From assembly GCF_026719705.1 (NCBI RefSeq), contig NZ_JAPPRR010000003.1, positions 1-64,000 on the forward strand: a stretch of 64,000 nucleotides of DNA, in the 5' to 3' direction. This DNA comes from Pseudokordiimonas caeni (lineage in GTDB: Bacteria > Pseudomonadota > Alphaproteobacteria > Sphingomonadales > Kordiimonadaceae). The notes beneath the pieces were generated by a model. The model had not been told where the DNA came from. It did no database searches and worked only from the letters and a program-made list of their open reading frames with translations. Below, piece by piece: positions 1 to 7,543 of the stretch (position 1 is its first letter; each line of letters opens with the position of its first letter). A program made the position numbers and the translations under genes.

Positions 1-55
1 CCTCGTGCCAATGGTACTTCAGCTCAAGCTGCGGAAGAGTAGGTCGCCGCCAGAT
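1..55 (+). rRNA. rrf: 5S ribosomal RNA, 3' part only
   Basis: The first bases match the 3' half of an alphaproteobacterial 5S rRNA: the GCCAATGGTACT block followed by GAGAGTAGG-like and TCGCCGCCAG segments that close helix I. The 5' half lies outside the window. The exact 3' end is estimated from the last conserved helix and could be off by a few bases. A terminator and tRNA-fMet follow, the usual tail of an rRNA operon in this class. Confidence 0.9.
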
Positions 56-100
56 CTACAAAATAGCGAGGAACATCGACACAATATCATTGAACACACG

Positions 101-127
101 AGCCGCACGACGCCCGTGCGGCTTTTT
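101..127 (+). terminator. Rho-independent terminator after 5S rRNA
   Basis: A nine-base-pair GC-rich stem (AGCCGCACG at 101-109 pairing with CGTGCGGCT at 115-123) encloses a five-base loop and runs into TTTTT at 123-127. It sits about 45 bases after the 5S end, so it most likely ends the rRNA transcript. The downstream tRNA would then need read-through or its own promoter. Confidence 0.85.
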
Positions 128-154
128 GTTCAAATCAGGATCCGACTTTCTTGA

Positions 155-262
<108 letters not shown>

Positions 263-279
263 GGCCGTTTTTGTTTTCG

Positions 280-298
280 CGGAAGCAATACGGAAGCA
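280..298 (+). repeat. Left iteron pair (11-bp spaced CGGAAGC)
   Basis: CGGAAGCAATA followed by CGGAAGCA gives two copies of CGGAAGC spaced 11 bp apart, 18 bp inside attL. The same 19-base string occurs at 9803-9821 inside attR, with one extra copy there. The placement suits arm-type integrase or excisionase binding sites. That role is inferred. Confidence 0.7.
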
Positions 299-336
299 GT
301 CAAATTGATGATTACAGCTTCAGTCAGGTGGATTTC

Positions 337-364
337 TTGACAAGAGTTATGCCACCCCTACTAT
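337..364 (+). promoter_or_regulatory. Strong sigma70-like promoter of the defence operon
   Basis: TTGACA (337-342), a 16-bp spacer and TACTAT (359-364) lie 34 bp before the first defence gene. The -35 is a perfect consensus and the -10 is a close match. No operator palindrome is obvious around it, so expression may be constitutive. Confidence 0.7.
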
Positions 365-397
365 CGCGCAACTGGCAATTGATTAAGGTAGCGACAA

Positions 398-1696
398 ATG
401 TCCGCTGATACGCCCATATTTGAAGCCTTGCAACTCGAAGGCTGGCGTCAGTTTGATAGTGTAAATATCCGCCTACATCCGCGCCTAACAGTTTTAACTG
501 GCGCAAACGGTGCTGGTAAGAGTTCACTCCTGCGAATCTTCTCCTCGCATTTCGGATATCAGTTCTCCTTTCTAGCCACGCCACAGATTAACAATGCAGG
601 CGGGTTTTCATATGTGGCGGGGCTATTTAAAAGCCTGTGGGGAAAAGTTTGGCAATCAAACCCTCATCAAAGCCGCATCGGTGTACTTCACTATTCCAAT
701 GGGGTTGGGGCCGAAATTGTCTTACCAAATGATCCTGGTGGCGTTGCATATAATGTATCAATACACGGACAACAGCCAGTCATGGGTATACACATAGATG
801 CCCATCAGCCCATATCGCCCTACCAAGCTGTAGGTCAGATTCCTTCAAATATAATCTCAGCCTCTCAGGCGTACGATAACTATAACGGTGAGATTCGTTC
901 CAGGTACCAAGGCGGACATACCGGTAAAACACCAATGTACCGAATGAAAGAGGCCATAACCTCGATGGCGATGTTCGGTGAAGGTAATCGCCACATCCGC
1001 GGAAATCAGGAAATCCTTGACGCGTATAACGGATTTATAGAAGCGTTAAAAATCATTCTACCCGAAGGGTTGGGGTTCGAGGGGATTTCGGTGCGACCGC
1101 CGGAGGTCGTTCTTCTGACTAAAACAGGAGAGTTCATCTTAGATGCTGCTTCTGGTGGATTGCTTACTCTCATTGACTTGACCTGGCGCTTGCACATGTT
1201 TTCGCGCTCTCACGAACGGTTTGTTGTCACCATAGATGAGCCTGAAAACCATCTTCATCCGACGATGCAAAGATCGTTGATGCGCAAGCTCGTAACAGCA
1301 TTTCCCGCTGCGCAATTTATTATCGCGACACATAGCCCTTTCATGGTTTCGTCCGTCCGGGATTCAAACGTATATGTTCTGAGATATAAGAATGCTGAGA
1401 CAGAACATCATCTATCGGAGCCTGTTGCCGAATTTGGTCCATCACGTCGAATTGTTAGTGAATACCTCGACACGATAAATAAAGCGGGCAGTGCGAGTGA
1501 GATATTACGCGATGTTTTAGGAGTGCCTGCGACAATTCCTGAATGGGTAGAAGATGGCATTGCGTCATTAGTGCAGCGGTATAGGGAAGTGCCTGTGACT
1601 TCTGATGCGTTGAGGTCGCTGCGCCATGATTTGACTGAGTTAGGGTATGGAGAACTTTATCCTGACGCGCTTGCGGAGCTAACTAGAGACAAATGA
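398..1696 (+). CDS. AAA ATPase, PtuA-like (Septu-type defence)
   Basis: This 432-residue protein is a RecF/SMC/OLD-like ATPase. The P-loop GANGAGKSS spans about residues 35-43. An SGG-type signature lies near residue 250. The Walker B is TIDEPENHLHP with D280 and E281, followed by the ATHSPF switch-histidine motif. No TOPRIM domain follows, unlike OLD nucleases, so any nuclease activity must come from a partner. That partner is the HNH gene that overlaps it by four bases (ATGA at 1693-1696), the PtuA-PtuB layout of Septu. In Septu the ATPase is thought to sense infection and control the nuclease. An AAGG at 385-388 supports the start. The gene is AT-rich compared with the chromosome, which indicates horizontal origin. 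The family call is firm at the ATPase level and moderate for Septu. Confidence 0.82.
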   Translation: MSADTPIFEALQLEGWRQFDSVNIRLHPRLTVLTGANGAGKSSLLRIFSSHFGYQFSFLATPQINNAGGFSYVAGLFKSLWGKVWQSNPHQSRIGVLHYSNGVGAEIVLPNDPGGVAYNVSIHGQQPVMGIHIDAHQPISPYQAVGQIPSNIISASQAYDNYNGEIRSRYQGGHTGKTPMYRMKEAITSMAMFGEGNRHIRGNQEILDAYNGFIEALKIILPEGLGFEGISVRPPEVVLLTKTGEFILDAASGGLLTLIDLTWRLHMFSRSHERFVVTIDEPENHLHPTMQRSLMRKLVTAFPAAQFIIATHSPFMVSSVRDSNVYVLRYKNAETEHHLSEPVAEFGPSRRIVSEYLDTINKAGSASEILRDVLGVPATIPEWVEDGIASLVQRYREVPVTSDALRSLRHDLTELGYGELYPDALAELTRDK

Positions 1697-2334
1697 TTAG
1701 CCTACATAAAGGTCCGGTACCTAATATATTGCAGATCAACGCTGAAGCATGGACGCAAGCCGTTGTCGCCAAGGTGGCGGCAGGCATAGAAATCACCGCT
1801 GCGGAAAAAGGGCGCTACAGGCACCAAGAAATCAAGACGGCACTCCTCGCGGAAACCCACGATAAATGCGCATATTGTGAGAGCAAGGTACGTCATATCG
1901 CCTACGGTGACATTGAACATATTGTCCCGAAAAGCAATGTACCAGAGCGTTGGTTTGACTGGACTAACCTGACGATCGCTTGCGATATCTGCAACACTAG
2001 GAAATCAGATTTTCACGGTGGGGCCGATACATTTATTGATCCATATTTGATGGATCCGACCGAGCACCTGCGTTTTATCGGGCCATTGGTTATCGCGGCT
2101 CCTGGTAGCAATCCAGGTGCCGCAACGGAACGTATATTGGACCTAAATCGGGCGGCGCTCGTAGAAAGGCGAACAGAAAAAGTCCGAAACATCATTCGTC
2201 ATTTGGATGTGATTGCCAGAACACCTGATGCTGATGTTAAAGAGCTTCTGTTGAATGACTTTCAAAACGAGCTTTCGGATGAACGTGAATACGCTGCGGT
2301 AGCCAGGGCGACATACGTGGCAAGTTTGGGGTGA
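1693..2334 (+). CDS. HNH endonuclease, PtuB-like (Septu-type defence)
   Basis: This 213-residue protein has a central zinc-HNH core: C59-A-Y-C62, then E75-H76-I-V-P79, then the W-T-N-L segment and C97-D-I-C100-N. Paired CxxC motifs flanking EHxxPK are typical of PtuB/TIGR02646-like nucleases, which partner AAA ATPases in Septu and in retron Ec78. Length is also typical. Its ATG overlaps the stop of the ATPase gene, so the two are translationally coupled and probably form one complex. The predicted activity is cleavage of nucleic acid upon phage infection. The C-terminal third is helical and unassigned. Partner and family are well supported. The target (DNA, RNA or tRNA) cannot be read from sequence. 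Confidence 0.82.
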   Translation: MISLHKGPVPNILQINAEAWTQAVVAKVAAGIEITAAEKGRYRHQEIKTALLAETHDKCAYCESKVRHIAYGDIEHIVPKSNVPERWFDWTNLTIACDICNTRKSDFHGGADTFIDPYLMDPTEHLRFIGPLVIAAPGSNPGAATERILDLNRAALVERRTEKVRNIIRHLDVIARTPDADVKELLLNDFQNELSDEREYAAVARATYVASLG

Positions 2335-2384
2335 TGTATGTCGTTCAGGCTCCCCCCCCAAATTGGAAATGCGAAAGGAATGTA

Positions 2385-4133
2385 ATGACCGACTTGGTCA
2401 CCGATAGCCAGGATGAGTTGTCTTTTGAAGACCTCTTCAGGGATGTAGATCAGGTGCACATCCCACTCTTCCAGCGTGAATACGTCTGGAAAGGGAAGGA
2501 GTTCGACGACCTAAAAAAAGATATAGGGCAAATATCTTCAGGGATTGAGAGTTGTCAGTTCCTTGGTGCGGTGGTCGCGTATGAACGGCCAAGGCAGTCG
2601 GAAATCGTTGGGCGTTTGCGTTCTCATGCTATCGTTGACGGACAGCAACGACTGATGACAATTTATATATTTGTTATGGCTATCGTCGAATGTTTGGCGC
2701 GAAATGGTGATAAAGACGATGCTATTGAAGCAGTTCGAGATTATTTATTGCTACCGTCACGACGTGGCCTCGAGGTAAATACGCGGATTGTTCCATCATT
2801 TGCAGATCGAAATCAGTTTCGCGTTCTGTGGGATAAGATTAACAGCCCGGCAATTTTGCAGGCCGAGCTTGAGGCAGACCGACCACATCCGCCCTCGCCA
2901 AACGGGCCGTCTGATGGGTGCCTGGTAAATCAATACAATCGGATAATTAGATATCTGAATAGTCATGTACCTCCAGAAAGAGAAGCGAAGAAGGCCGCGC
3001 TCTTGGAGATATTAGAAATCGCTACGCGGAAGCTGACTTTTGTGCAGCTAAAGCTGACCGACGCTTCATCGGCAACTAAGATTTTTGAGCGACTGAATTT
3101 CCGTGGAGTGAAGGTCGGCGTTGTCGACTTGGTTCGAAATGAGGTCTTCTCAAATTTGATAAATGATCCGACCGAGACAAACCGGATATTTAATCATATC
3201 TGGCGGCCCTTTGAGGATGCCTTCAATGGTCGTGCAGAGGCATTTTTCTTTCCCTATTGTCTCACTCAGAACAGCAACACTAAGAAATCGGAGTTGTTCT
3301 CCCAACTGCGGACGACGTGGGACAAGTTGACACCTGAAGAGATCATTTCTCATATGCAGCCTTATCAGGGCCCATTCGTGAGTATCGATCAGACGGGGCG
3401 CTTTGGCGACCACCGGCAAATCTCCATAAGGTTGGACCGGCTGGTTCGGCTAGGTCGCCCTAGCTCAGTTTACCCGTATGTTATGTCAATGCTGAATGCT
3501 AGAGCCGCTGACGAAATTGATGATGAATGCGTTATCTCTCTGCTTGATACATTAGAGTCCTTCCTTGTCCGACGGGCAATTCTTGGATTTGAGCCGACGG
3601 GACTTCATTCGCTGTTTAAAGGGCTTTGGAGATCACACGCAAACTATAGCATTGCAGAGTTCATGGGGGCAGTCGCCGAGCGAGCTACGGTGCAATGGCC
3701 GAACGATGCGGAACTTAAGGATGCTGTCCGCAAGCGCTCGCTAGCCACGACCAATATATGTCAATACCTACTCGTCGAATACGATCGCAGTTTGCCTGGA
3801 GATAATCCAACGGATGCGCCAACGATTGAGCATGTTCTGCCGCAACAATATGAGGAAGGTGGCGCATGGTCTGAAGTCTTTACAAAGGACGAGCATAAAA
3901 AGCTTAAAGATACATGGGCTAACCTGATTCCCCTCTCAGGGCCGCTAAACTCTTCGCTGCAAGCAGGGCCATATACTGGAAAGCAACCCCGCTATAGGCT
4001 TGAATCAATGTTTGTATCAGCTCGAAACCTTGCTGATCGATGGGATAATTGGTCACCGGAGAGCGTTGCCGAAAGATCTGAGATGCTCGCAAATTGGGCA
4101 GTTGAGCGTTGGCCGCACACGATGCGGGGCTAA
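2385..4133 (+). CDS. DUF262-DUF1524 nuclease (GmrSD/SspE-like)
   Basis: The N-terminal DUF262 (ParB/Srx-like fold) shows IPLFQREYVW at 26-35 and the nucleotide-binding I-V-D85-G-Q-Q-R89 motif. The C-terminal DUF1524 carries an HNH site: E482-H483-V-L-P486, then W-A-N513-L and L-N522. The two domains with a helical middle make up GmrSD (type IV restriction of modified DNA) and SspE (phosphorothioate-linked defence). ATG 2385 is chosen because GAAAGGA lies five bases upstream. In-frame GTG 2331 or ATG 2334 would overlap the HNH gene and add 17-18 residues across a run of eight Cs. As the third gene of the operon, it may be a second effector or an independent modification-sensing system. Length with the chosen start is 582 residues. 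Confidence 0.85.
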   Translation: MTDLVTDSQDELSFEDLFRDVDQVHIPLFQREYVWKGKEFDDLKKDIGQISSGIESCQFLGAVVAYERPRQSEIVGRLRSHAIVDGQQRLMTIYIFVMAIVECLARNGDKDDAIEAVRDYLLLPSRRGLEVNTRIVPSFADRNQFRVLWDKINSPAILQAELEADRPHPPSPNGPSDGCLVNQYNRIIRYLNSHVPPEREAKKAALLEILEIATRKLTFVQLKLTDASSATKIFERLNFRGVKVGVVDLVRNEVFSNLINDPTETNRIFNHIWRPFEDAFNGRAEAFFFPYCLTQNSNTKKSELFSQLRTTWDKLTPEEIISHMQPYQGPFVSIDQTGRFGDHRQISIRLDRLVRLGRPSSVYPYVMSMLNARAADEIDDECVISLLDTLESFLVRRAILGFEPTGLHSLFKGLWRSHANYSIAEFMGAVAERATVQWPNDAELKDAVRKRSLATTNICQYLLVEYDRSLPGDNPTDAPTIEHVLPQQYEEGGAWSEVFTKDEHKKLKDTWANLIPLSGPLNSSLQAGPYTGKQPRYRLESMFVSARNLADRWDNWSPESVAERSEMLANWAVERWPHTMRG

Positions 4134-4151
4134 AGCCATTTGGCGTGCGGC

Positions 4152-4517
4152 ATGGGTTATTTTCAGGAATGGGACAAGAACGGCAACCTCGTGCCCTTGA
4201 GGGCGCGCCTCGGGCGGTATGCTGCTTATGCGGTTGTCGCGACTCTTCTTGCCTATTTCGTGGCCGTCAATCTCAACACGTACTCTCCTGCGCGAAAATT
4301 GACTGGGATATACCGGGGCGCCCATGCTGTTGAAGCGACAGGTGGCGCCAAATGGTCATGGATTTTCGAAATTGAGGATGGGCGGCGTATCCTGATACCC
4401 CGCCGGGCAACAATCGCTTTTGAACTTGGTGAGGTTGTTGAACTGGAAGAGATGCGAGGCTCAATTATTCCGAATCCATTTTTCCGGCTCGCCAAGACGC
4501 CTGATCAAGATTCGTAG
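4152..4517 (+). CDS. Small single-pass membrane protein, unknown
   Basis: This 121-residue protein begins 18 bases after the DUF262 stop on the same strand, so it is probably co-transcribed. After about 20 polar residues there is one hydrophobic helix (AAYAVVATLLAYFVAVNL), then a soluble domain of about 75 residues rich in beta-prone stretches and ending with NPFFRL. I do not recognise the family. ATG 4152 is preferred over TTG 4140, although neither has a clear ribosome site. Base composition is intermediate between the AT-rich defence genes and the mobility module. It could be a membrane-anchored accessory or effector of the operon, or an unrelated passenger. Confidence 0.6.
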   Translation: MGYFQEWDKNGNLVPLRARLGRYAAYAVVATLLAYFVAVNLNTYSPARKLTGIYRGAHAVEATGGAKWSWIFEIEDGRRILIPRRATIAFELGEVVELEEMRGSIIPNPFFRLAKTPDQDS

Positions 4518-4528
4518 TGCCAATTCGT

Positions 4529-4583
4529 GGCTGCATTAGCTGCATTAGCCCCATCCGGCAGAGCTAACGCAGCTAATGCAGCC
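4529..4583. repeat. Large inverted repeat between convergent operons
   Basis: A 21-base arm (4529-4549) and its complement (4563-4583) match at all but one position around a 13-base loop. The arm is itself a tandem duplication of the 9-mer GCTGCATTA. It lies between the convergent defence operon and the DUF3987 gene, so a bidirectional terminator is the simplest reading, although neither side has a clear T run. A role in island replication is an alternative. Confidence 0.65.
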
Positions 4584-4588
4584 AAGTT

Positions 4589-6904
4589 TCAGAGGTAGGG
4601 ATTGACCAGATAGGCCTTCTGCGGGCGGCCCGCATTCGGGCCACGGCGCACGAAGTCATGTTTGAGCCAGTCGAGCGCTACCAGCTCGTTGCAAGCATCC
4701 TCCACTTCCTCCGATGATACCCGCCTTAGCGGGCCACTTGTGTAGAGGTCGCGGACCACAATCCGCTCCGCAGGGTTCGCCAGCAGATGATTGGCAATGA
4801 CCAGCGCGTTCTGACTGATCTTGGGCTTGGCCGCCATGCCGAAGGCGCGTTCAGCCATTGGGGCAAAATACTGATCCGCGAGCGCGATGGCGTGGCGGAT
4901 GGCTTTCTCCCCCACCTCATGCGGCTCAGGCCGCTCCGGCCCTGCCGCCCATTCCATATATTCAAGGATCAGCGCCAGGCGCAGCACGAAGCCCGGCACC
5001 TTGCCACGCCAGCCTTTGAGCTTGCCTGTACCATGATCGGCCTCGCCGTCCGCTTCCCACCACGCCGCAAAATATTGCCGGGCAGTGGCGGACAGCATCA
5101 CAACACGCGGCGTCGTTTTGCCATCGACGTCAAGTGGCATGGCGAGGCCATCGAGCCGTTTCATCATCCGATTGGCTGCCCGGTCGTCCACCACTTCCGT
5201 GGGCGCACGGCGCGGCACCCGGTTCGGGCAGATATAGAGCAGGCGCGCCGCCAAGCCGTCATCGTCGCCCTTCAGGAGGCAGCTATCGAGCTTGTCGGGC
5301 TGGATGCTACCGAGAACCGACACAGCCAGGTGGCCGATGTTCAACACCTCGCCACCATTCTTCACCCGGTCCACCGTGAAGGGGCGGCCATTGAAGGCTT
5401 CCAGCCAGAACTCGCGTTCCCCGCCTTTGCCCGAAGAATAGCGGCCAAAGCTGTTGAGCCAGCCCGGCAGTTCGTCCCGGTACATCAGAAGCCCCTTGGG
5501 CTGGCCTTCGAGTGCCGAGAAGAGGGCTTCCATCGTGCAATCCCCGACCGTGAGGCGCGGGCGGGTTGGCGGACGTGGGGGCATGGCCTCCGCCGGCATC
5601 GTCGGAATGCTCGGAAATCCCGAAAATTCCGAACCGGCTCCGGGTTTAGAATCCAAGGAAACGCTCGGATTTTCTGGATCGGGTTCGACAGGCATCCGGG
5701 TTTGATCCGGGTTGCGCGCGTGCAACACGGAACCGACACGGGTTGAACCCGCGTTGACCTGTGTTTCCCCATGTGACCTGCGTGCGGCCTTTGTCTCCTG
5801 CACCCATTCCTCATGGGCGATACTCGCGTTCAGCTTCTCGGCCTCATATATCCGTTTCTGCTCCTCATAGAGCGGCAGCTTGTCATCCTGAAGCTTCCTC
5901 AGGATGGTCATGACCGGATCAATGGCAGGGCTCTTGTTTGAGGACGGCTCCCCCACTATCGCGGTCCAGAGGATCGGATATTCGCTCCACCCGCCCACCT
6001 CCCACGGCGATATCTTGCGCGAGGTACCTATAAGCGATCCGCAAGCGGTGAGGAGCGCTCCAGCCACATAATCGGGCGGGGCAGACTTGGCGATGGCAGA
6101 GCGGCGCACGAACTGCTCCACCTCTGGCGGAAAGACCGACAGGGGGAAGGGTGGCGGGGCGACCTCATTCATGAGGATCGACCGATCCGGCTCCGGCCAG
6201 TTGTCATTGGCAGCATCTTCTGATGCGGAATTTTCTATAGGACGTGCCGCCACGAGCAGGCGGGCAATCTGTTCTACAGAAAACCCGGCCTCCACCGCGT
6301 CCGCCGCGTCCCAGCCTTGGCGGATCAGGTTTCCTATAGAAGTCGGATCAATACCCGGCCCAAGCCTACGCTCTACCGGATTGCCTATTAGGAAATCCGT
6401 AGGGTCAACCCTGTCACCATTGGCTAGGGTTTGCTCCACAAATCCTAGGGATATGTCTATTAGGCGAACGTCTGCAGCCCCGACCTCATGCAGGGCCTTT
6501 GCAGCATCTTGACCGTAAGCTTTGCCCGGTCCGTCATGGTCGGGCCAGATGATAACCCTACGCTCCGCCAGCGGGCTCCAATCGGCTTGGGCCACGGCCT
6601 TGCAGCCGCCCATGATGGTGGTGGCAAGAAAGCCGAGGGATAGAAGCGCATCGGCGCACTTCTCCCCCTCCACCAGCACCACAGGTTTGTCAGGATATTC
6701 CCTAAGATCGTCGAGCCCATAGAGCGGTCGAACCTTAGGAAAGGTCCATGCGTTTGCCGTCACGTCGAAAGGGCGGATGGTTTTGCCATCCGCCTGATCG
6801 AAGCGATAGACAGCGGCGACGGTATCGCCGCTGTCATCACGATAGGGATAGAGCCGGGAGGGTGCCCCAAGGCTCGGGTGGTAGGCGGGCAGCTCAGTTG
6901 TCAT
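4589..6904 (-). CDS. TOPRIM and DUF3987 replication protein
   Basis: This 771-residue protein has a TOPRIM domain in the first 200 residues: VVLVEGEKCADAL, then a GG-containing turn and VIIWPDHDGPG with the DxD. The DUF3987 region follows (GALLTACGSLIG, IVGEPSSNKSPAIDP in place of a normal Walker A, then DELPGWLNSFGRY). Such proteins occur in phages, plasmids and genomic islands as primase/helicase-like replication proteins. The proline/serine-rich stretch around residues 375-455 is probably a linker. The start overlaps the upstream primase-like ORF by 11 bases, so the two are coupled. Helicase activity is not certain because the P-loop-like segment is degenerate. Confidence 0.8.
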   Translation of the reverse strand: MTTELPAYHPSLGAPSRLYPYRDDSGDTVAAVYRFDQADGKTIRPFDVTANAWTFPKVRPLYGLDDLREYPDKPVVLVEGEKCADALLSLGFLATTIMGGCKAVAQADWSPLAERRVIIWPDHDGPGKAYGQDAAKALHEVGAADVRLIDISLGFVEQTLANGDRVDPTDFLIGNPVERRLGPGIDPTSIGNLIRQGWDAADAVEAGFSVEQIARLLVAARPIENSASEDAANDNWPEPDRSILMNEVAPPPFPLSVFPPEVEQFVRRSAIAKSAPPDYVAGALLTACGSLIGTSRKISPWEVGGWSEYPILWTAIVGEPSSNKSPAIDPVMTILRKLQDDKLPLYEEQKRIYEAEKLNASIAHEEWVQETKAARRSHGETQVNAGSTRVGSVLHARNPDQTRMPVEPDPENPSVSLDSKPGAGSEFSGFPSIPTMPAEAMPPRPPTRPRLTVGDCTMEALFSALEGQPKGLLMYRDELPGWLNSFGRYSSGKGGEREFWLEAFNGRPFTVDRVKNGGEVLNIGHLAVSVLGSIQPDKLDSCLLKGDDDGLAARLLYICPNRVPRRAPTEVVDDRAANRMMKRLDGLAMPLDVDGKTTPRVVMLSATARQYFAAWWEADGEADHGTGKLKGWRGKVPGFVLRLALILEYMEWAAGPERPEPHEVGEKAIRHAIALADQYFAPMAERAFGMAAKPKISQNALVIANHLLANPAERIVVRDLYTSGPLRRVSSEEVEDACNELVALDWLKHDFVRRGPNAGRPQKAYLVNPYL

Positions 6905-7196
6905 TGGCGGCCATCCCGATCCGGTTCGCTATATGCTTGGCAGCGGCGAGCGGCTGCATCCCGAAGAGATAGCCATAGAGCGCGATGAGGTCGCCCTGTT
7001 CGCCTGTTGCATATTCCGCCCAAGAGCCAGTCTGCAGACTGATCTTGAAAGAGCCTGCCTTGCGGTCATCACGGGTGGGGTTACGTGCCACCCAATAGTT
7101 GCCGCTTTGCCTGCCGCGCGGCAGCAGCTCTTGCACAAGGCTCCTGATGCGTGGCTGTGCAGCGATCTTCACTTCTACGAACAGATTAGCGGTCAT
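6894..7196 (-). CDS. Primase N-domain-like small protein
   Basis: This 100-residue protein contains the segment GNYWVARNPTRDDRKAGSF then GSWAEYATGEQGDLIAL. It corresponds to the N-terminal domain found before TOPRIM in many phage/plasmid primases, but the zinc cysteines are absent. ATG 7196 has a GGAGG site about seven bases upstream. A 17-residue upstream extension is possible but would run further into the HTH gene. It overlaps both neighbours (HTH gene upstream, TOPRIM-DUF3987 downstream), so the primase appears split into two coupled ORFs. Confidence 0.7.
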   Translation of the reverse strand: MTANLFVEVKIAAQPRIRSLVQELLPRGRQSGNYWVARNPTRDDRKAGSFKISLQTGSWAEYATGEQGDLIALYGYLFGMQPLAAAKHIANRIGMAANDN

Positions 7197-7425
7197 TGGC
7201 CACCTCCGAGGTGGAAATGACCAGACGATTTTCTGTCCAGGCATCAAGGTCTGAATAGCGATAGCGAACTGCCCGTGCGGAGATTTTCACGAACTTGGGA
7301 CCGCCTCCGCGAACGCGCCAGTTTTGCAGGGCGCGGACGGAGAAACCCAAATAGCTCGCGGCCTCTTTCTCGCCGATCAGTCGGTTAGGGTTCGAGTGAG
7401 TAGTATAGGTAACTGAAGGATTCAT
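7186..7425 (-). CDS. AlpA/excisionase-type helix-turn-helix protein
   Basis: This 79-residue protein has a winged HTH of the AlpA/MerR type: RLIGEKEAASYLGFSVRALQ, W-R-V-R-G-G-G-P-K-F-V-K, then VRYRYSDLDAW. In P4-like islands such proteins switch on the integrase or act as excisionase. ATG 7425 is preferred because the protein then has the usual AlpA length and GAGG lies upstream. An upstream ATG at 7494 would add 23 low-complexity residues. It overlaps the next gene by 11 bases. A perfect palindrome at 7471-7483, about 46 bases before the start, is a likely operator. Confidence 0.8.
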   Translation of the reverse strand: MNPSVTYTTHSNPNRLIGEKEAASYLGFSVRALQNWRVRGGGPKFVKISARAVRYRYSDLDAWTENRLVISTSEVANDR

Positions 7426-7470
7426 AAGGTGCTTACCTCGTTGGTTGTTGTCGGTAAGCGTAATAAATAT

Positions 7471-7483
7471 CCGGATTATCCGG
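7471..7483. promoter_or_regulatory. Palindromic operator candidate upstream of the AlpA gene
   Basis: CCGGAT-T-ATCCGG is a perfect palindrome with one central base. It lies in the promoter region of the minus-strand AlpA-primase-DUF3987 operon. It may bind the AlpA protein itself or a repressor. No promoter hexamers are strong enough to fix its position relative to RNA polymerase. Confidence 0.5.
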
Positions 7484-7503
7484 CTTGTCGCCAAGATGTG
7501 CTG

Positions 7504-7537
7504 GCATCAATTTGCCAACTTTTTGGCAGATTGATGC
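7504..7537. repeat. 15-bp inverted repeat (hairpin) between island operons
   Basis: The arm at 7504-7518 pairs with 7523-7537 around a four-base loop, with one mismatch in 15. It lies seven bases downstream of the 7544-8170 gene stop, so it is probably that gene's terminator. A regulatory site for the AlpA operon on its other side is also possible. There is no clear T tail. Confidence 0.55.
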
Positions 7538-7543
7538 GGGCAG

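Noticed and set aside
398-2334. Retron of the Ec78 type (which also uses PtuAB)
   Set aside because: No reverse transcriptase gene or msr-msd-like structured RNA lies upstream. The 260 bases before the ATPase hold only att, iterons and a promoter.
2385-4133. Complete Ssp phosphorothioation system
   Set aside because: There are no sspABCD or dnd genes in the window. Only the SspE-like domain arrangement is present.
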